Part shown: positions 1-9,368 of the stretch, piece after piece
Position numbering within the stretch: position 1 is the stretch's first letter
Layout: each line of letters starts with the position of its first letter
NCBI RefSeq assembly: GCF_019443285.1
Contig: NZ_CP080327.1
Coordinates: 2,972,001-3,036,000, forward strand
DNA from: Aquisediminimonas profunda
GTDB taxonomy: Bacteria; Pseudomonadota; Alphaproteobacteria; Sphingomonadales; Sphingomonadaceae
DNA length: 64,000 bases
Direction: 5' to 3'
Notes under the pieces: generated by a model
The model's database searches: none
What the model was told of the DNA's origin: nothing
What the model saw: the letters and a program-made list of their open reading frames with translations, nothing else
Made by a program: the position numbers and the translations under genes

Positions 1-90
1 ATATTCACCTCATATGCGGGCATTCAAATTTCGGATCTCGCGGATTCGGGTGCGCGCAAACTTAGGGATCGACTTGGATTGCGAGATTAA
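1..90 (+). CDS. Possible 3' end of a gene cut by the left window edge
   Basis: An open frame runs from the first base of the window to a TAA at 88-90 and encodes 29 residues ending in ..KLRDRLGLRD, which has the charged, helical look of a protein C-terminus. It would end tail-to-tail with the polysaccharide enzyme on the other strand, overlapping its stop codon. A second plus-strand frame is also open over most of this stretch, so the call rests mainly on layout and composition. No function can be assigned. Confidence 0.25.
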   Translation: MFTSYAGIQISDLADSGARKLRDRLGLRD

Positions 91-3000
91 GCTGTAGCTT
101 CCACCCGGCCGCTGCGTTCCAGTTTACCCCAACCGACCCAGGGGCCGCGCATAGCGTTAATGACGGCACGGATCACTACCGTGTACATCAACTGACGGTA
201 GATGAATCGTTGCGCAACCAGCAGCAGTGCAGGGTAGCGCTGCTCGCGTTGCTCCAGCCGGTATGCGACCCACCCGCAGATCAGATCAACACAGGTGAAG
301 ACGATCCAGTAGGCGGCCATGCGCAGCACGTCGCTTTGTGTCTGATCCCAGCCATGCTGTTGAACACGCAGCCAGGTGGATACGATGCTCACCACCAGAG
401 CAAGATCAATCAGCGGCGACACAAGAGCAAATCCGATCTGGAACACCCAAGCTTGCGGAATGCCGATATTGGCCAGCCCCTCAGGCTTGCGAGTCCGCAG
501 GATCGAGCGGTGCTTCCAGAGGCATTGCAGTGTGCCGAAGGCCCAGCGGAAGCGCTGTGTGGCAAGTGCCGAGAACGTCTCGGGAGCCTCGGTCCATGCT
601 ATGGCGTCAACATCGTAACCGATCCGCCAGCCCTTACGCTGGATGGCGATTGTCAAATCCTGATCTTCGGCAAGTGTGTCAGTCGGGTAATCGCCCACTT
701 CAGCCAGCGCAGACCGACGCCAAGCCCCAACAGCGCCCGGCACAACCATGATTGCGTCGAACTGCGACAATGCCCGCCGCTCGAGATTTTGCGCGGTGAC
801 ATACTCGACTGCCTGCCAGCGGGTCACCAGATTATGGCGGTTGCCAACCTTGGCATTGCCTGCGACCGCGCCGATTTCCGGATCGACAAACCACCGGGCC
901 AATTTGGCGATGGTTTCAGCCTCGAATTGGGTGTCTGCATCAAGCGCGATGATAATCTCGCCCTTGGCCAGTTTCAGCCCTTCATTGAGCGCACGCGCCT
1001 TGCCGCCGTTCTTCAGCGTCAGGAGCCGCACGCGCGGATCGCCGCCGAAAGTGCCAGCAACAATTGCGCTCGTCTCGTCTTTCGAGCCATCGTCGATGAC
1101 AATCACTTCCAGGCTGATGTTGCGGCTCTGCAAAACACGCTTCACAGACGCGGCGATCACTCGCGCTTCATTGAACGCAGGAATCAATACGGAGACAAAC
1201 AGCGCGGGATCGATTGGCGGCGGGCTCGGTCGATTTTTGGGCCGATTGCTCCTCCACGCCAGACCAGCAAGCACAATCGCGCGCCCAATGCCCAACATCA
1301 CCACTGCAAAAAACAACCAATTGAGCGCGTACCCAATCATGCCAAAAAAGAGGAACACGCCGACATCTGCTCGGACCGAAAGCAGATCCCGGCCCGTCAC
1401 TTTCGGCATGACCGCGTCATACGACAACCCGGCAAGCCGGGATACAGGCACAAACTGGTAACCCTTTGCGCGCAGACCATCGATGATCGCTGGCAACGCC
1501 GCAACAGTCTGGGCACGGTCGCCGCCGCCGTCGTGGAGGAGGACAATCTGGCCAGCAGTTTGCGGATCATCGGTTTGTACCTGGTCGAGTGCCGTCTTGA
1601 CGATTTTCGCGACACCAGGGCGCTTCCAGTCGCTCGGGTCAACATGAAGGCCAACGTTGGTATATCCGTCTTGTTGTGCCACCAAAGCCGGGATGATTTC
1701 GTTAGTCGTCGTCGGCTCAGCATCGCCGAAATAGGGCGCGCGGAACAAGCGGGTGGAACGGCCGGTATAGGCCTCCACAAGTCGGTTGGTGCTGTTGAGT
1801 TCGATACGCGTGCCCTCGGCTGACACATTCGCCAGATTGGGGTGAGTGAAACTGTGATTGCCGATCTCGCTGCCTTCAGCAACAATGCGGTTGAGGAGAA
1901 AGGGGTGCGGCATCGCGTTCTCGCCAATGACGAAGAAGGTCGCAGGCACATGCTTCGCCTTCAGAATGTCGAGAATTTGTGGCGTCCATTCGGGGTCAGG
2001 GCCATCATCGAAACTCAGTGCGACCAGACCCTTCTGGTAACCTGCGCGGCGGATGACATAGGGCGTCGGCAGCGCATGATATTGTTCGTCAATGACCAGG
2101 CCTACTTTGTCTTCGGAGAGCGTCCGACTCCCGTCGACAGGTGATTCCTCGATCCGCAAAATCTCGCCATTGCCTTCGATATCGACAGCGCCTTGCGAAC
2201 GCAGGCGCCGCAGGTCAGGCAGCTTGCCGGTTTGGAATGCTGCCAGGGCCTTCCACACGTCCGGATCCTCGGTTCCCAGGCGCCACAACGCCACCCCGGC
2301 AACGCCCTCCATGTGCAACGCACGAAGTTGGTTCCAAGCACTCACCGCGTCGAGAAACCAGACAGTGTGGGTGTCGCCGTTCTCTTCATAGCTGAATGTC
2401 GGATTGCCGCTAACCTTGTCGAACAGTATTCGCGCTTCGCTGTCGTGCGCCGCCAGCCAGGCATCCTCGACAGATCCGGTGTCACCCTTGGCATTGCCAG
2501 TCCAGTCATAGGAATAGCTGCCTACACCAACGATCGCCTTGCTGCGCGGGACCGCCCTGAGGGCGGCTTTCAGATGGTCGACAAACCATTTCTGGCTGGC
2601 AATCGGGCCGGCCTCGGCATCGGTGGTGTGCTCATCATAGTCCATCAGCACCAGTCGGTCAGCGACGTTGGCATAGGCGCCAAGGTTCCAGTCGGAATTG
2701 TCGACCGGGACTGCCAACGTGATCAGCCAGTGATGCGCCGCGTAACGCTGTTTCGCCTCGTTCAGAAATTTGAGATAGTCGCGCTGTGCCGCGCCAGGCA
2801 GCTCCTCAAAGTCGAACATGACACCGATCGCGCGTCGTGCAGCCAGCTGCGGCTCGAGCCGATCGAGCAATCCGGCACGTGCTTTCGGATCGTGCAGCAG
2901 TGCAGCCATGCCAGAACCATCCCATTTGCCGTTCAGAATGTTCTGAACCATCGGCACAATCGCCGGTGGTTCGGGCGTCGCAGCCAAAAGCGCGTCGAGC

Positions 3001-3407
3001 CGGTGATCGGGGAACACGGTCATATGGTGATCCGCTCCGGTTACCGAAATCAAACCGGGCACCAGCCATTCCAACTCCTTTATATGTGCGATCAGCGATG
3101 CACGGCTGGCATCGTCCCACGGAACGTAAAATCCGACTTTGACCTGATTGACCTTGTGCTCTGCAACTGTGCCTCCACCTGGCAGCCACGACTTGATGCT
3201 GGCCATCGTGTTGCCGATCTTTTGCGACAATGGGCGTGGCTGGGGTCGTTCCATTGAGAGATTGAGCGCAGAGGGAATGGGGACATCGACCACTGTCGCC
3301 GCAAACACGCCCGCTGTCACGACCAGCAAGAACAGCCCAGCCAGGAATGTACGAACAACCCAGCGATTGCGGCGCCCGCTTGCATCATAAAATATCGGTC
3401 GTTCCAT
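87..3407 (-). CDS. Membrane three-domain enzyme: GH18-like domain, NodB polysaccharide deacetylase, GT2 glycosyltransferase
   Basis: Probably makes and processes an exported beta-linked polysaccharide. The 1106-residue product has an N-terminal membrane anchor (about residues 20-40), a GH18-like region (about 90-400) with the acidic strand GVMFDFEEL near 200, a NodB deacetylase domain (about 455-655) with SFDDGP and HSFTHP metal-site motifs, a membrane segment near 690-715, then a family-2 glycosyltransferase with a DAD motif, EDQDL and QRFRW (QxxRW, processive type) and further membrane helices. Poly-N-acetylglucosamine systems carry deacetylase/hydrolase (PgaB) and synthase (PgaC) on separate proteins; here they are fused. 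An in-frame TTG at 3446 is possible, but ATG 3407, just before the anchor, is the better start. No partner export genes lie beside it. Confidence 0.85.
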   Translation of the reverse strand: MERPIFYDASGRRNRWVVRTFLAGLFLLVVTAGVFAATVVDVPIPSALNLSMERPQPRPLSQKIGNTMASIKSWLPGGGTVAEHKVNQVKVGFYVPWDDASRASLIAHIKELEWLVPGLISVTGADHHMTVFPDHRLDALLAATPEPPAIVPMVQNILNGKWDGSGMAALLHDPKARAGLLDRLEPQLAARRAIGVMFDFEELPGAAQRDYLKFLNEAKQRYAAHHWLITLAVPVDNSDWNLGAYANVADRLVLMDYDEHTTDAEAGPIASQKWFVDHLKAALRAVPRSKAIVGVGSYSYDWTGNAKGDTGSVEDAWLAAHDSEARILFDKVSGNPTFSYEENGDTHTVWFLDAVSAWNQLRALHMEGVAGVALWRLGTEDPDVWKALAAFQTGKLPDLRRLRSQGAVDIEGNGEILRIEESPVDGSRTLSEDKVGLVIDEQYHALPTPYVIRRAGYQKGLVALSFDDGPDPEWTPQILDILKAKHVPATFFVIGENAMPHPFLLNRIVAEGSEIGNHSFTHPNLANVSAEGTRIELNSTNRLVEAYTGRSTRLFRAPYFGDAEPTTTNEIIPALVAQQDGYTNVGLHVDPSDWKRPGVAKIVKTALDQVQTDDPQTAGQIVLLHDGGGDRAQTVAALPAIIDGLRAKGYQFVPVSRLAGLSYDAVMPKVTGRDLLSVRADVGVFLFFGMIGYALNWLFFAVVMLGIGRAIVLAGLAWRSNRPKNRPSPPPIDPALFVSVLIPAFNEARVIAASVKRVLQSRNISLEVIVIDDGSKDETSAIVAGTFGGDPRVRLLTLKNGGKARALNEGLKLAKGEIIIALDADTQFEAETIAKLARWFVDPEIGAVAGNAKVGNRHNLVTRWQAVEYVTAQNLERRALSQFDAIMVVPGAVGAWRRSALAEVGDYPTDTLAEDQDLTIAIQRKGWRIGYDVDAIAWTEAPETFSALATQRFRWAFGTLQCLWKHRSILRTRKPEGLANIGIPQAWVFQIGFALVSPLIDLALVVSIVSTWLRVQQHGWDQTQSDVLRMAAYWIVFTCVDLICGWVAYRLEQREQRYPALLLVAQRFIYRQLMYTVVIRAVINAMRGPWVGWGKLERSGRVEATA

Positions 3408-3633
3408 GAGGCGTCCCAAACCTTGCGGATGGACCTCCAGCTGCAAGTGTCGAGTAGCCCTTGAACCCGATAACCTGTCAGCAGGGTGACCCCTTCATTA
3501 AAATCCCGTAATGCGGCACCGCAAGAATGCACACCCCGCTCACACCTATGCCTCAGAGAATGCCAAAAGGAATGCGTCGGACTGGGTGATGCAGGGCCGG
3601 ATTCTTCTCAAATCCATAGAAAACTGCGATGGT

Positions 3634-4296
3634 TCATACCTCCGACCCGCCCATCTCGCCTTTCAGCCGCGTTGCGCGTTTTGCGCGCCAGCTCACCGCG
3701 CCGACCATCAATGTTGCAGCGACTGCGCTGGCAATGGCGAAGCGTTGCGGGGTGAACCACACTCGGGCCAGATGCGCCAATTCGGGTCCAAACGTCCAAC
3801 CAAGCGACACACCGACTATTGCCCAGGCAAGGGCAGTGAAGACGTTGAAGACCAGGAAGGTGCGCGGCCTGACATGGCTCAGGCCGATTGCAACCGGCCC
3901 GACAATCCTCATTCCGTAAATGAAGCGATAAAGCAGGCAGAACAACCTCGGATGGCGGTCGATCCACTTGATTGCAAGCGCGAAGGCTCGTTTGTCGGTA
4001 ACCTTGTGGACCAAACCGCTATCCCGTTGGGAACGCCCTGCAAGGAAAAAGACTTGAGCCGAGAGAAATGCAGCAATCCAGGCCGCCAGTCCCACAGAAA
4101 ACGGGTTCAGCTCCCCAAGGTGAGCCAAGGCTCCGCCGATGATGACGCCAAGTTCTCCCTCGATCGCCGCCGACAAGAACACGCCGAACACACCAAATTG
4201 CTCAATCCAGTGGTTGACGACGCCGTGCATGGCCTCGCCTATGCGCCACGGCATCGCTTCAGGCAATTGCAGGAAATTGTATTCATGCGGGGACAT
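3634..4296 (-). CDS. DedA/VTT-family membrane protein
   Basis: A 220-residue inner-membrane protein with the DedA (SNARE-associated/VTT) layout: an amphipathic re-entrant loop near residues 35-65 containing the acidic motif EGELGVIIGGAL, an arginine-containing stretch FIYGMRIVGPVAIG near 125-140, and several hydrophobic helices to the C-terminus. DedA proteins take part in phospholipid flipping, envelope homeostasis and stress tolerance; the specific role here is unknown. It stands alone, 226 bp downstream of the start of the polysaccharide enzyme and on the same strand. Length is typical of the family. Confidence 0.8.
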   Translation of the reverse strand: MSPHEYNFLQLPEAMPWRIGEAMHGVVNHWIEQFGVFGVFLSAAIEGELGVIIGGALAHLGELNPFSVGLAAWIAAFLSAQVFFLAGRSQRDSGLVHKVTDKRAFALAIKWIDRHPRLFCLLYRFIYGMRIVGPVAIGLSHVRPRTFLVFNVFTALAWAIVGVSLGWTFGPELAHLARVWFTPQRFAIASAVAATLMVGAVSWRAKRATRLKGEMGGSEV

Positions 4297-4380
4297 TGCC
4301 TTGGCGCTTCAGCGGTCGCTTAATGAATTTCAGAGCCGCAGCTTTGTCCCGCTTATTGGTGACGAACCACCAACGGATTT

Positions 4381-4440
4381 CCCCTGCCCTATCCCTATTG
4401 CGGCCTCACTGCCAACCTGTGCTGTTGCTTTGACAGTGCC
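4381..4440 (+). repeat. R1 repeat, tail segment (partial copy)
   Basis: This non-coding 60-bp stretch aligns to 19749-19807 over nearly its whole length, sharing the start CCCTGCCCT, the block CTGCCAACC and the end GCTTTGACAGTGCC. Only the tail segment of R1 is present; the head segment seen at 19515 and 21853 is missing. It lies between the DedA gene and the stop codon of the first AraC gene. Confidence 0.6.
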
Positions 4441-4483
4441 CGCCCGTATGCTCTCACTGGATTCTGCTCGAACACTCCCAACG

Positions 4484-5542
4484 TCAGGAAACTGCGAGCG
4501 GCTGATTAGCAAGGAGCGATGAACTGCCTGCAAGGCAGTTGCCAGCGCTACGGCGCAGCAATCTCGGCGGTTCGCCGAACACCTGTTTGTGCCAACGGCT
4601 GAAGGCAGCGATTGAGCCATAGCCCAGCATCTCGGCGATATCGGTGATCCGCAGCCGCGGATTGCCTAAATACTGGACGCAGAGTTGCTTCCGCGCCGCG
4701 TTCAGCAGATCGCTGAATACCGCGCCCTCCTGGTCGAGGCGGCGCTGCAGCGTGCGTACAGTCAGCCCCAGCGAAGCCGCACAATTCTGGATCGTTGCCC
4801 GGCCGACGGGCAGCAGCAACTGGATCGACCACTCAACCTGCTCGCGCGTGCTGCGTGCCGCGCCGCGTCCAGCGGCATCGAGCAGACTGCGAGCATGGGC
4901 CGCCATGCCGGGATCGGCCAGCACGCCAGACCGGTCGAGGTCGCTGGCGGGAAAGATCAGCGCGTTGAATTCGGCATCGAATTGCAGATCGCACCGCAGC
5001 AGGCGGCGGAAAGGTGCCAGTTCGTGACCGGCGGGTGCTGGGCTGGTCAGGCAAACCAGCCGCGGCGACCAGCCATCGCCCAGCACGGCGCGGCACAGCC
5101 GGACCAGCACGCCGAGTCCCAACTCATGTGCCTGCACCGCAGGCTCGGGCACAGCCAGTATAAGATCCTCGCGCAGCACGGCTTCGCCATGTTGCTCGTC
5201 AAGCGTCAGCACCAGTGTGGAATTGATCCGGCCGCGAAATTCACGCAACGCCTCCAACGAGTGCCTGAGCGAGGGCTGGTGCAGGATCAGCAGGCTGGCG
5301 CTGCCCAGATTTGCCAACAGTCGCCCTTCTGCCATCCGCAGGCCCAGCGACCGGCAGCCGCTGGCTATGGCACTGTGCTCCAGCAGCCGGACCACTGCCT
5401 GCGCCGGGATCAGATGTTCCGGGTTTGCGAGCAGTTGGCGGCTCAGGCCCTGCTCACGCAGCAGCGGGACCGGATCCGTGTTCAGCGCGGCCATGCACTC
5501 CAGATAACCACCCAGCGATGCCGCCCGGACGATCTGTGCCAT
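4484..5542 (-). CDS. AraC-family regulator (arabinose-binding-like domain plus C-terminal HTH), module A
   Basis: A 352-residue transcription factor. The N-terminal two thirds match the Arabinose_bd-type ligand domain seen in OruR/ArgR-like regulators; the C-terminal 100 residues hold the two AraC helix-turn-helix units (NCAASLGLTVRTLQRRL and ITDIAEMLGYGSIAAFSRWHKQVFGEPP). GTG 5563 is in frame, but ATG 5542 is preceded by an AGGGGGG Shine-Dalgarno, so I use ATG. The gene is divergent from the quinone oxidoreductase operon, and the intergenic region holds a pair of direct repeats 21 bp apart. It probably activates that operon in response to its substrate. It is a paralog of the regulators at 8364 and 13127. 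Confidence 0.9.
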   Translation of the reverse strand: MAQIVRAASLGGYLECMAALNTDPVPLLREQGLSRQLLANPEHLIPAQAVVRLLEHSAIASGCRSLGLRMAEGRLLANLGSASLLILHQPSLRHSLEALREFRGRINSTLVLTLDEQHGEAVLREDLILAVPEPAVQAHELGLGVLVRLCRAVLGDGWSPRLVCLTSPAPAGHELAPFRRLLRCDLQFDAEFNALIFPASDLDRSGVLADPGMAAHARSLLDAAGRGAARSTREQVEWSIQLLLPVGRATIQNCAASLGLTVRTLQRRLDQEGAVFSDLLNAARKQLCVQYLGNPRLRITDIAEMLGYGSIAAFSRWHKQVFGEPPRLLRRSAGNCLAGSSSLLANQPLAVS

Positions 5543-5564
5543 GTGTTCCCCCCTGTAACTCACG

Positions 5565-5604
5565 TGTCATCAAATATCAAAACTATGTCATGAAATGTGA
5601 AAAC
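5565..5604 (+). promoter_or_regulatory. Candidate AraC-type operator: two direct repeats with a 21-bp period
   Basis: TGTCATCAAATATCAAAAC (5565-5583) is followed 21 bp later by TGTCATGAAATGTGAAAAC (5586-5604); 15 of 19 positions are identical. AraC-family activators bind tandem half-sites about two helical turns apart. The pair lies directly upstream of the AraC start and 55 bp before the quinone oxidoreductase start, a position suited to controlling both genes. Binding is inferred. Confidence 0.5.
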
Positions 5605-5659
5605 TGCAAGCCACACTCGCGCTATCGGGTCAAATAACGAAAATTAGGAGAAACAGCCG

Positions 5660-6643
5660 ATGGCCCAGGCCGTCCGATTCCACCAGACCGGCGGACCCGA
5701 AGTCCTCGCGCTTGAACAGGTTGCTGTTGGCGAGCCGGGTCCGGGCGAAGTCCGCCTCCGCCACCATGCCGTCGGCTGCAATTTCGCCGATACCTATTTT
5801 CGTACCGGCTATTACCCGGTCCAGCCGCCCTGCGGGATCGGTGTCGAGGCTGCAGGTGAAGTGGTGACCGTGGGCGAAGGCGTGACCAACGTCTCACCTG
5901 GTGACCGAGTGAGCTACAACGGCGGTCCGCTCGGCGCCTATTCGACTGAGAGGGTCATGCCCGCCGCGCCCTTGCTGAAGCTACCCGACAATGTCTCCTA
6001 TGAGACGGCTGCTGCATCTACGATGCGAGGCCTGACGGCCTCCTATTGGATGATGAAGACCGACCCGCGGCTCAAGGCGGGCGACACCATACTGCTGCAC
6101 GCCGCCGCCGGGGGTGTCGGTCTGCTCGCGGTTCAGGTCGCCAAGCTGCTGGGCCTGCACGTGATCGGAACAGTCTCTAGCGAAGAAAAGGCCGCCAGTG
6201 CCCGCGCGATGGGCTGCGACGACATCATCTTCTATCGTCGAGAGGACGTCGCAGCGCGCGTCAAGGAAATGACCGGGGGAGAAGGCGTTCAGACCGTGTT
6301 CGATTCGGTTGGCGCCGATACATTCGAAGGTTCGCTGAAGTCATTGCGCAGGCGTGGCGTTCTGGTCGGCTGCGGGACTGCATCAGGCCCGTTTCCGCCG
6401 ATCGATGCGCTGCGACTGGCCATGCAGGGATCGGTCTATTTCACTCGCCCCGCCTTTGTCGATTACTTCGCCGACCCGGTCGAACGTGCAGAAATTGCCG
6501 GCTTCTGGTTCGATCATCTCGCCGCAGGCCGCATCAGGGTCGAGATCGGCGCGCGCTACAGTCTGAACCAGTGTGTCGAGGCCCACCGCGACCTTGAGGC
6601 CGGGAAGACTATTGGATCATCCGTTTTCGTTCTGGAGGATTAA
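5660..6643 (+). CDS. Quinone oxidoreductase-like MDR protein (zeta-crystallin type)
   Basis: A 327-residue zinc-free medium-chain reductase. It has the N-terminal GroES-like fold and a Rossmann domain with the motif AAGGVGLLAVQ near residue 149, and lacks the zinc-binding cysteines of alcohol dehydrogenases. Family members reduce quinones or the double bond of alpha,beta-unsaturated ketones with NADPH. An AGGAG Shine-Dalgarno precedes ATG 5660. It is the first gene of module A: the dioxygenase starts 3 bp after its stop and the hydrolase follows, so the three are probably co-transcribed under the divergent AraC regulator. An enone reductase role in a degradation pathway is an inference from context. 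Confidence 0.85.
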   Translation: MAQAVRFHQTGGPEVLALEQVAVGEPGPGEVRLRHHAVGCNFADTYFRTGYYPVQPPCGIGVEAAGEVVTVGEGVTNVSPGDRVSYNGGPLGAYSTERVMPAAPLLKLPDNVSYETAAASTMRGLTASYWMMKTDPRLKAGDTILLHAAAGGVGLLAVQVAKLLGLHVIGTVSSEEKAASARAMGCDDIIFYRREDVAARVKEMTGGEGVQTVFDSVGADTFEGSLKSLRRRGVLVGCGTASGPFPPIDALRLAMQGSVYFTRPAFVDYFADPVERAEIAGFWFDHLAAGRIRVEIGARYSLNQCVEAHRDLEAGKTIGSSVFVLED

Positions 6644-6646
6644 ACC

Positions 6647-7495
6647 ATGCACGTCGAACAACTCACTTGCGCCCTAGGCGCTCAAATCAGCGACATCAAT
6701 CTGGCTGAAGCTGGCACCAATGACGATATGGCCGGCGAACTCAACGGACTGCTGCTCAAGCACAAAGTGCTGTTCTTCCGTGACCAGGACATCACGGATT
6801 CCCAGCATGCTGCGCTCGCTCGCCGGTTTGGCGATCTGGAGGACCATCCGCTGGCCGCCAGCACCCAGGGCGAGCCAGGGATCATCCAGATCTGGAAGAG
6901 CCCCGAAAGCCCCCCCGAACGCTATGAAAACGCCTGGCACAATGATGCCACCTGGCGCGAATGTCCGCCGATGGGGGCAGTGCTGCGGTGCGTGGAATGC
7001 CCGCCGGTCGGCGGCGACACGATGTGGGCCAACATGGAACTTGCCTTTGAACGCCTGCCCGAGCGGGTAAAGGAAGACATCATCGACCTGCGCGCCCGCC
7101 ATTCGATGGAGGCCAGCTTCATGGCCGCGAAGCCGATTAACGAGCGGCTGGCCATGAAGGAGCGCTTCCCGGACCCCGAACACCCGGTCGTCCGCACCCA
7201 CCCGGTGACGGGCAACAAGTCCTTGTTCGTCAATGCCTTCGCCACGCATTTCACCAACTACCATACCGCCAAACGGGTGCGGTTTGGGCAGGATCACACG
7301 CAGGGCACGGGCGAACTTCTGCGTTACCTGATCAGTCAGGCGCATATCCCCGAATACCAGGTGCGGTGGCGCTGGACACCGAACAGCATCGCCATGTGGG
7401 ACAACCGCTGCACACAGCACTATGCGGTCATGGATTATCCGCCGTGCATCCGCCGGATGAACCGCGCGACGATCATTGGCGATAGGCCGTTCTGA
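6647..7495 (+). CDS. TauD/TfdA-family Fe(II)/2-oxoglutarate dioxygenase
   Basis: A 282-residue non-haem iron oxygenase that would use 2-oxoglutarate and O2 to hydroxylate a carbon, often releasing sulfite or an alcohol. The iron-binding facial triad is visible: H98 and D100 (AWHNDATW) and the distal His near 258 (RCTQHYAV), followed by arginines near 269-273 that would hold 2-oxoglutarate. Length is usual for the TauD/TfdA group. A GGAGG Shine-Dalgarno overlaps the end of the preceding gene, and the alpha/beta hydrolase starts 2 bp after its stop, so translation is probably coupled. The substrate cannot be read from the sequence; taurine and 2,4-D are only family prototypes. Confidence 0.88.
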   Translation: MHVEQLTCALGAQISDINLAEAGTNDDMAGELNGLLLKHKVLFFRDQDITDSQHAALARRFGDLEDHPLAASTQGEPGIIQIWKSPESPPERYENAWHNDATWRECPPMGAVLRCVECPPVGGDTMWANMELAFERLPERVKEDIIDLRARHSMEASFMAAKPINERLAMKERFPDPEHPVVRTHPVTGNKSLFVNAFATHFTNYHTAKRVRFGQDHTQGTGELLRYLISQAHIPEYQVRWRWTPNSIAMWDNRCTQHYAVMDYPPCIRRMNRATIIGDRPF

Positions 7496-7497
7496 TC

Positions 7498-8367
7498 ATG
7501 ACTCAACACTTCGAGCATGGATTTGTGGCCACCTCGCGTGCGACGTTACACTGCGTCAGCTCAGGGCCAGTGGACGCACCTCCGCTGCTGCTGCTCCACG
7601 GCTGGCCGCAGACATGGTATATGTGGCGCGGCGTGATTCCGGCGCTGGCCGAGGCCGGCTACAGAGTGATCGCCGTCGACATGACCGGGCTTGGAGATTC
7701 GACCCGCCCGACCGATGGCTATGACAAGATGCGCGTGGCGCGTGACATGGCCGAACTGATGGCGGCGCTGGGGCACGATCGTTTCGGCGTGGTTGCACAC
7801 GACTGGGGCGGACCTGTCGCTTTTGCGCTTGCGGCGCAGTTTCCGGATAATGTCAGCGCCATTGCCATTTTCGATGCTCCGGTGCTGGGCGACGGAGGGC
7901 CAATCGAGCATCACAATCGCTGGCATTTCGGCTTTCACGCGCTGGCCGGGCTGCCGGAAGCACTGACAGAGGGACGCGAGGACATCTACCTGCGCTTCAT
8001 GTTCCGCGCTGCCGGCGCCAGGCCCGATGCGATTGCCGAGCAAGCACAGGCCGAATATGTCCGTGCCTACAGCCAACCCGGCGCAATGACAGCCGGGTTC
8101 AACTATTACCGCGCGGTCCCTCAGGACATCGCTGACAACAGCGCCTTTCGAGAGTCCGGCCGGACACTGGAGATGCCGATCCTTGTCTACGGTGGCGATC
8201 CTGCAACCCGCGGCCGCGGAATGACTGCGTTGGAAAGCTGGTCGCGCGTGGCTAACAATGTCAGCGGAGGGGTGGCAGAAAATTGCGGGCACTGGATCCC
8301 AGAAGAGCGGCCTGAATGGGTTGCAGAGGAAATCCTCCGCTTTCTTGGCAAAGCGGAACGGACCTAG
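7498..8367 (+). CDS. Alpha/beta hydrolase with Asp nucleophile (epoxide hydrolase / dehalogenase-like)
   Basis: A 289-residue alpha/beta-hydrolase-fold enzyme. The oxyanion motif is HGWPQTW (residues 34-40), the nucleophile elbow is AHDWGG with D102 in place of Ser, and the catalytic His is near 265 (NCGHW). An Asp nucleophile in HDWGG is characteristic of soluble epoxide hydrolases, haloalkane dehalogenases and haloacetate dehalogenases, not of esterases. It is the last gene of module A and overlaps the convergent AraC gene by 4 bp at the stop codons. A role opening an epoxide or removing a halide in the module's pathway is plausible but not shown. Confidence 0.85.
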   Translation: MTQHFEHGFVATSRATLHCVSSGPVDAPPLLLLHGWPQTWYMWRGVIPALAEAGYRVIAVDMTGLGDSTRPTDGYDKMRVARDMAELMAALGHDRFGVVAHDWGGPVAFALAAQFPDNVSAIAIFDAPVLGDGGPIEHHNRWHFGFHALAGLPEALTEGREDIYLRFMFRAAGARPDAIAEQAQAEYVRAYSQPGAMTAGFNYYRAVPQDIADNSAFRESGRTLEMPILVYGGDPATRGRGMTALESWSRVANNVSGGVAENCGHWIPEERPEWVAEEILRFLGKAERT

Positions 8368-9368
8368 GCCTGTGACTGCCGCCACGCGCGCGGGCTTTGC
8401 CCAAAGCGGCGACGAAACCAGGTCGTAAAGGCCGCCGCGCTGGAAAAGCCGAGCAGGTCAGCAATCTGCCCAAGGTTACGGGCGCGCCCGGCCAGATGGC
8501 GGCGGGCAACATTTTCACGGGTCAGGTCGAGCAGTTCGAGGAACCGGGTCCCTTCGCTTTCAAGCGCGCGGGTCAGCGTGCGGCGCGACAGCCCGAGCTG
8601 CGCGGCAACCTGCGCCGCGGTACACCGTCCGCTGGGAAGCAGCAGCGGCAGGACGCGCTCGACCCGTGTGGCCATCGCCTCGTTCGCACCGGGAGCAGCA
8701 CTGCGCAGAAGCTGGCTGGCATAGGGACGGAACGCTGCATCCGCCAGCGGGTTGGGACGCTCGAACAGATCAGCCTGAATGACGATCCCGTCGAATTCCG
8801 CGTCGAAGCGGAGCCGCGGACCGAGCACCTGGCGGAAGCGCGAAAGATCGGTCGGTTTGGTTCGGGAAAGGCAGACTTCCTCCGGAGTCCAATGCGGACC
8901 CGCCAGCTGCTGCAGGATCCGGTGTTGCGCCGCCAAAGCCATGTCGATTGACTGGACCTTGCTGCCCGTCGCGAGGATTTCGGAGCGCAGCACTACCAGT
9001 TCGCCAAACTGCTGGCGGCTGATCACCAAGGCATCGTTGTGCAGCGGAAGATAGGCTTCGATTACGGCGAAAGCGGCGCCAACACTGGGTTCGTCGCGAG
9101 CGATCAGGCCGATCGGACCAAGGTTGGAGAGGCCGCGCAACTCGGCCAGCCGCAGCCCGAAATCATCGCGCCCTGTCGCCGCGGCGGCGAGTTCGAGCAC
9201 GTGATTGACAGCTTCTACCGGGAAGCGGCGATCAGGCTGCACTTCGGCATTGGCGGGTAGTCCAGCCTGCCGCAGCAAAGGCACGGCATCGACCCCGTAG
9301 CTGCGGCACAGCGCGGCCAGCCCGGTAAGGGCGGCGGCGCGCACGGTCAGATTCCCGGTGTGGCTCAT
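8364..9368 (-). CDS. AraC-family regulator (arabinose-binding-like plus HTH), module B
   Basis: A 334-residue paralog of the regulator at 4484. It has an N-terminal ligand-binding domain and a C-terminal pair of helix-turn-helix units (AAQLGLSRRTLTRAL and LGQIADLLGFSSAAAFTTWFRRRFG). An in-frame TTG lies at 9389, but ATG 9368 is the likelier start, because otherwise the first seven codons would lie inside the operator-like repeats. The gene is divergent from module B (CMD protein, BKACE, SDR, MFS) and is probably its regulator. Its stop overlaps the stop of the convergent hydrolase gene. Confidence 0.88.
   Translation of the reverse strand: MSHTGNLTVRAAALTGLAALCRSYGVDAVPLLRQAGLPANAEVQPDRRFPVEAVNHVLELAAAATGRDDFGLRLAELRGLSNLGPIGLIARDEPSVGAAFAVIEAYLPLHNDALVISRQQFGELVVLRSEILATGSKVQSIDMALAAQHRILQQLAGPHWTPEEVCLSRTKPTDLSRFRQVLGPRLRFDAEFDGIVIQADLFERPNPLADAAFRPYASQLLRSAAPGANEAMATRVERVLPLLLPSGRCTAAQVAAQLGLSRRTLTRALESEGTRFLELLDLTRENVARRHLAGRARNLGQIADLLGFSSAAAFTTWFRRRFGQSPRAWRQSQA

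Noticed and set aside
210-1823. A 537-codon open frame on the plus strand opposite the polysaccharide enzyme
   Set aside because: It lies fully antisense to a gene with clear NodB and GT2 motifs, and its translation is rich in Arg, Cys and His with no domain, as is usual for antisense frames in GC-rich DNA.
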